6,248 nucleotides of DNA from Solirubrobacteraceae bacterium (GTDB lineage: Bacteria > Actinomycetota > Thermoleophilia > Solirubrobacterales > Solirubrobacteraceae). This document shows positions 4,419 through 6,248 of the stretch, piece by piece. Location of the stretch: the NCBI GenBank assembly GCA_030043235.1, contig JASHYF010000404.1, forward strand, positions 1-6,248, written 5' to 3'. Every line of letters begins with the position of its first letter. Within the stretch, counting starts at the first letter, position 1. Made by a program: the position numbers and the translations under genes. Under the pieces are notes generated by a model that was not told where the DNA came from, did no database searches, and saw nothing but the letters and a program-made list of their open reading frames with translations.

Positions 4419-6107
4419 ATGCCCGGCGACGCCAGCACCCTGCCGCCCCTCGGCGCCACCGCCAAGCGTCCGAGGTTCGCGCGCGTGCGCGAGCGCGAGC
4501 GCGCGGACGTGGACAGGGGCGTGCTCGCGGGCGCGCTGTCGCTGGCGACGATCGTCGCGTTCAGCCTGTTCCTCGTGCTGGTCGCCGCCAACCGGCCGAG
4601 CCTGCTCTCGCCGACCACGCACACGGGCTACTTCCCGCGCTGGATGGCGGGGCCGTTGGGCGGGCTGCTGCCGGGCTTCACGAACAACGGCACCACGCTC
4701 AAGCTGCTGTTCACGGTGGCGATCGGCGTGATGTACGCCGCTTACGTGCTGGCAATCAAACGCGCGGGGAGGTTGCCGGTGCGCTGGGTGCTCGCCGCGA
4801 TCCTCGCGGTGCACGCGACCTTCCTGCTCTCGCCGCCGCTGTCGCTGACGGACCTGTTCAACTACGTCAACTACGGGCGCATGGAGGTCCTCTACAACCT
4901 CAACCCGTACACCACCATCCCCATCCTCGAGCCTCACAGCGACCCCGCCTTCCTGCTCAGCAACTGGCACGAGCTGCTCAGCCCGTACGGGCCGCTGTTC
5001 ACGCTCATCACCTTCGCCGTCGTGCCGCTCGGCATCGCCGGATCCTTCTGGGCGCTCAAGTGCATCCTCGTGCTCACCAGCCTCGCCACGATCGCGCTCG
5101 TGTGGAGGTGCGCGCGGCTGCTCGAGCGCGACCCCCTGCCCGCGGTCGTGTTCGCCGGGCTCAACCCGGTGGTGCTCGTGTGGGGCCTGGGCGGCGATCA
5201 CAACGACTTCCTGATGGTCTTCTTCATCGTGCTCGGCTTCTACCTGCTGCTGCGCGCGCGCGATCGGTCCATGCGCCGCGGCCGGATGGACGCTCGCGCT
5301 TCACTCGCGAGCGCGCACGATCGGGCCGTAGGCGGCGATGGGGCAGCGGATCCGGCTGTGGCCGTGCGCGAGCGCGCGTCGCGCCTGGCCGCCGTGCGCG
5401 GATGGCTGGCGCCGCTGTCGGCGCTCGGCATGGGTGCGGGCGCCGCGTTCGTGGTCGCGGTGGGCATCAAGGCGTCGGCCGCGGTGCTGGTGCCGATCGT
5501 GTTCGCCGGCCTGCTGCGCGCGCCGCGCAGGCTCGCGCAGGTCCTGCTGGGCATGCTCGCCGGCGGCATCCTCGCCGCTCTCGCAAGCCTCATAGCCTTC
5601 GGCCTGCACATCCCCGATCTGAGCACGCAGAGCCAGCTGGTGACCGCCGAGAGCATCCCCAATCTGCTCGGCTTCGCGCTCGGGTTCGGCGGCGAGAGCG
5701 CCGGCGTGCGGGCGGCGATGGACGCGGCGCTGATCCTCAGCGTGCTCGCGTGCTGCTGGTGGGTGTGGGCGGACCGGGATGCCCGCCCAAACCGGGATGG
5801 CCGCCAGGCGGACGCGCGCCTCGAGCGCTCCGGCGAGGCGCGCTCGATCACCGCCGCCGGCTGGGCGAGCGTGGCCTTGCTCGTCACGCTCAGCTGGGTG
5901 CTTCCGTGGTACGTCGTGTGGGCGCTGCCGCTTGCCGCGCTGTCGGGCTCGCGCAGGCTGCGCGCGGCGGTGCTCGTGTTCGGCGTCTACCTGATCGTCA
6001 TCTGGGCGCCCGTGTCGCAGGCGGTGTGGAACGCGCTCGACTTCCACCCCGAGCGGACGCAGCTCGGTCGCGTGCACCAGCGCTTCGTGAAGGATCTGCT
6101 GAACTGA
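4419..6107 (+). CDS. Polytopic GT-C membrane glycosyltransferase, GT87/MptB-like
   Basis: Predicted 562-aa integral membrane glycosyltransferase. The first 34 residues are cytosolic and Arg-rich, followed by about 10-13 hydrophobic helices starting at 35-57. SLTDLFNYVNYGRMEVLYNLNPY (142-164) places Asp145 in the first large loop, where GT-C enzymes keep a catalytic acid. SPYGPLFTL (188-196) and NPVVLVWGLGGDHNDFLM (249-266) match the polyprenol-phosphate-mannose-dependent mannosyltransferases of the MptA/MptB and GT87 type, which use a lipid-linked sugar outside the membrane. The LSWVLPWYVVWALPLAALSG segment near the end is also typical. Two hydrophilic loops, about 279-328 and 452-475, are long and carry short DNA repeats. 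ATG at 4419 is chosen because the upstream frame is repeat array. GTG at 4404 is possible, and no good Shine-Dalgarno is seen before either. TATCGT at 4400-4405 could be a -10 box for an almost leaderless message. Donor and product are inferred. Confidence 0.85.
   Translation: MPGDASTLPPLGATAKRPRFARVRERERADVDRGVLAGALSLATIVAFSLFLVLVAANRPSLLSPTTHTGYFPRWMAGPLGGLLPGFTNNGTTLKLLFTVAIGVMYAAYVLAIKRAGRLPVRWVLAAILAVHATFLLSPPLSLTDLFNYVNYGRMEVLYNLNPYTTIPILEPHSDPAFLLSNWHELLSPYGPLFTLITFAVVPLGIAGSFWALKCILVLTSLATIALVWRCARLLERDPLPAVVFAGLNPVVLVWGLGGDHNDFLMVFFIVLGFYLLLRARDRSMRRGRMDARASLASAHDRAVGGDGAADPAVAVRERASRLAAVRGWLAPLSALGMGAGAAFVVAVGIKASAAVLVPIVFAGLLRAPRRLAQVLLGMLAGGILAALASLIAFGLHIPDLSTQSQLVTAESIPNLLGFALGFGGESAGVRAAMDAALILSVLACCWWVWADRDARPNRDGRQADARLERSGEARSITAAGWASVALLVTLSWVLPWYVVWALPLAALSGSRRLRAAVLVFGVYLIVIWAPVSQAVWNALDFHPERTQLGRVHQRFVKDLLN
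5254..5327. repeat. 57-bp-spaced direct repeat pair enclosing a hairpin, inside the GT-C gene
   Basis: A 17-nt sequence, GCGCGC-g/a-CGATCGG-t/g-CC, occurs at 5254-5270 and 5311-5327 with two mismatches. The copies are 57 bp (19 codons) apart. Between and overlapping them is the inverted repeat CGCTCGCG (5291-5298), loop CTTCACT, CGCGAGCG (5306-5313). The encoded stretch is an Arg/Ala/Asp-rich loop between membrane helices, around residues 279-303. Confidence 0.6.
5773..5805. repeat. 18-bp tandem repeat in a hydrophilic loop of the GT-C gene
   Basis: ACCGGGATG-c/g-CCGCC occurs at 5773-5787 and 5791-5805, with 14 of 15 positions matching and an 18-bp period (six codons). It encodes DRDARP followed by NRDGRQ near residue 452, in a charged loop between helices. 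This is probably slippage or a duplication in a tolerant loop. Confidence 0.6.
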
Positions 6108-6124
6108 GCCACCCCGAGCAGCCC

Positions 6125-6248
6125 TCAGCCGTCCTCGGCCGTGGGCGGGCGGCGCTCGAGCTTGCGCCGCGAGGTCCTGCGCTTGGCTGCCAGGCGCTCG
6201 GCGCGCGCCGCCGCGCTCGGGCGCGTGCGGCGGCGAACGCACGAGGAG
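6125..6248 (-). CDS. C-terminal end of an ArfB-like peptide chain release factor homologue (partial)
   Basis: On the minus strand a frame enters at the window edge and ends at TGA (6125-6127), giving the last 40 residues. These read VRRRTRPSAAARAERLAAKR at positions 4-23, then more Arg/Lys (RTSRRKLERR) and a short acidic tail PPTAEDG. ArfB/YaeJ-type proteins, stand-alone GGQ-domain hydrolases that free stalled ribosomes, end in a tail of this form (R-x-TRP-(S/T) followed by ERRL-x-AK-x-R and further basic residues), which enters the empty mRNA channel. The catalytic GGQ domain would lie beyond 6248 and cannot be checked. The gene is convergent with the GT-C gene, with 17 bp between stops and no clear terminator. 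Another basic RNA-binding protein is possible. Confidence 0.6.
   Translation of the reverse strand, partial: SSCVRRRTRPSAAARAERLAAKRRTSRRKLERRPPTAEDG

Noticed and set aside
4479..4507. Alternating GC-rich run with Z-DNA or regulatory potential
   Set aside because: It codes for an Arg/Glu stretch (RVRERERAD) in the GT-C N-terminus and fits the base composition of the region.
4227..5201. Minus-strand open frame of 324 codons across the GT-C gene
   Set aside because: It is an antisense shadow with Glu/Arg/Gln/His bias; its C-terminal part only translates the 43-bp repeat array.

Overview
This is a dense, GC-rich bacterial chromosome segment. GTG starts are frequent, genes are tightly packed, and coding third positions are mostly G/C. 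Together with the type of cold-shock protein, pyrimidine-reductase-like protein and GT87-like membrane protein, this suggests a high-GC actinomycete, perhaps of the Thermoleophilia/Solirubrobacterales type. The lineage is an inference from protein character; there is no rRNA or other marker in the window. I see no rRNA, tRNA, CRISPR array or intact transposase.

Layout: (1) 15-171 is a small foldback element with imperfect terminal inverted repeats flanked by CTAG, like a MITE or a deleted insertion sequence. (2) 198-953 (-) is an FkbM-type SAM methyltransferase. Across a 111-bp divergent region lies (3) 1065-1877 (+), a DxD-containing nucleotide-sugar glycosyltransferase, whose stop codon overlaps the start of (4) 1877-2845 (+), an MscS-family mechanosensitive channel. 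(5) 2901-3803 (-) is a RibD C-terminal/dihydrofolate-reductase-fold pyrimidine reductase-like enzyme, convergent with the channel gene. (6) 4022-4225 (+) is a 67-aa cold-shock protein with a strong ribosome binding site and a UUCG-capped terminator, followed by (7) a 43-bp-period repeat array. (8) 4419-6107 (+) is a polytopic GT-C mannosyltransferase-like membrane protein (GT87/MptB type). (9) 6125-6248 (-) is the 3' end of a gene whose basic tail resembles ArfB-type peptidyl-tRNA hydrolases; the rest lies outside the window.

The FkbM methyltransferase, the cytosolic-type glycosyltransferase and the membrane GT-C enzyme suggest cell-surface glycan or glycolipid synthesis and decoration, but they are not one operon. 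The only clear translational coupling is glycosyltransferase-MscS. The remaining genes look like ordinary housekeeping functions.

I did not find a convincing new multi-gene system. The unusual content is at small scale: the CTAG-flanked foldback element, a 57-bp in-frame insertion bounded by direct repeats inside the reductase gene, a second 57-bp-spaced repeat pair with an internal hairpin in the GT-C gene, the repeat array built around the csp terminator motif, and a 22-nt perfect palindrome near the reductase start. Several of these share a palindrome-around-TTC(G) look, so this genome may carry families of short palindromic elements that spread into genes and terminators.
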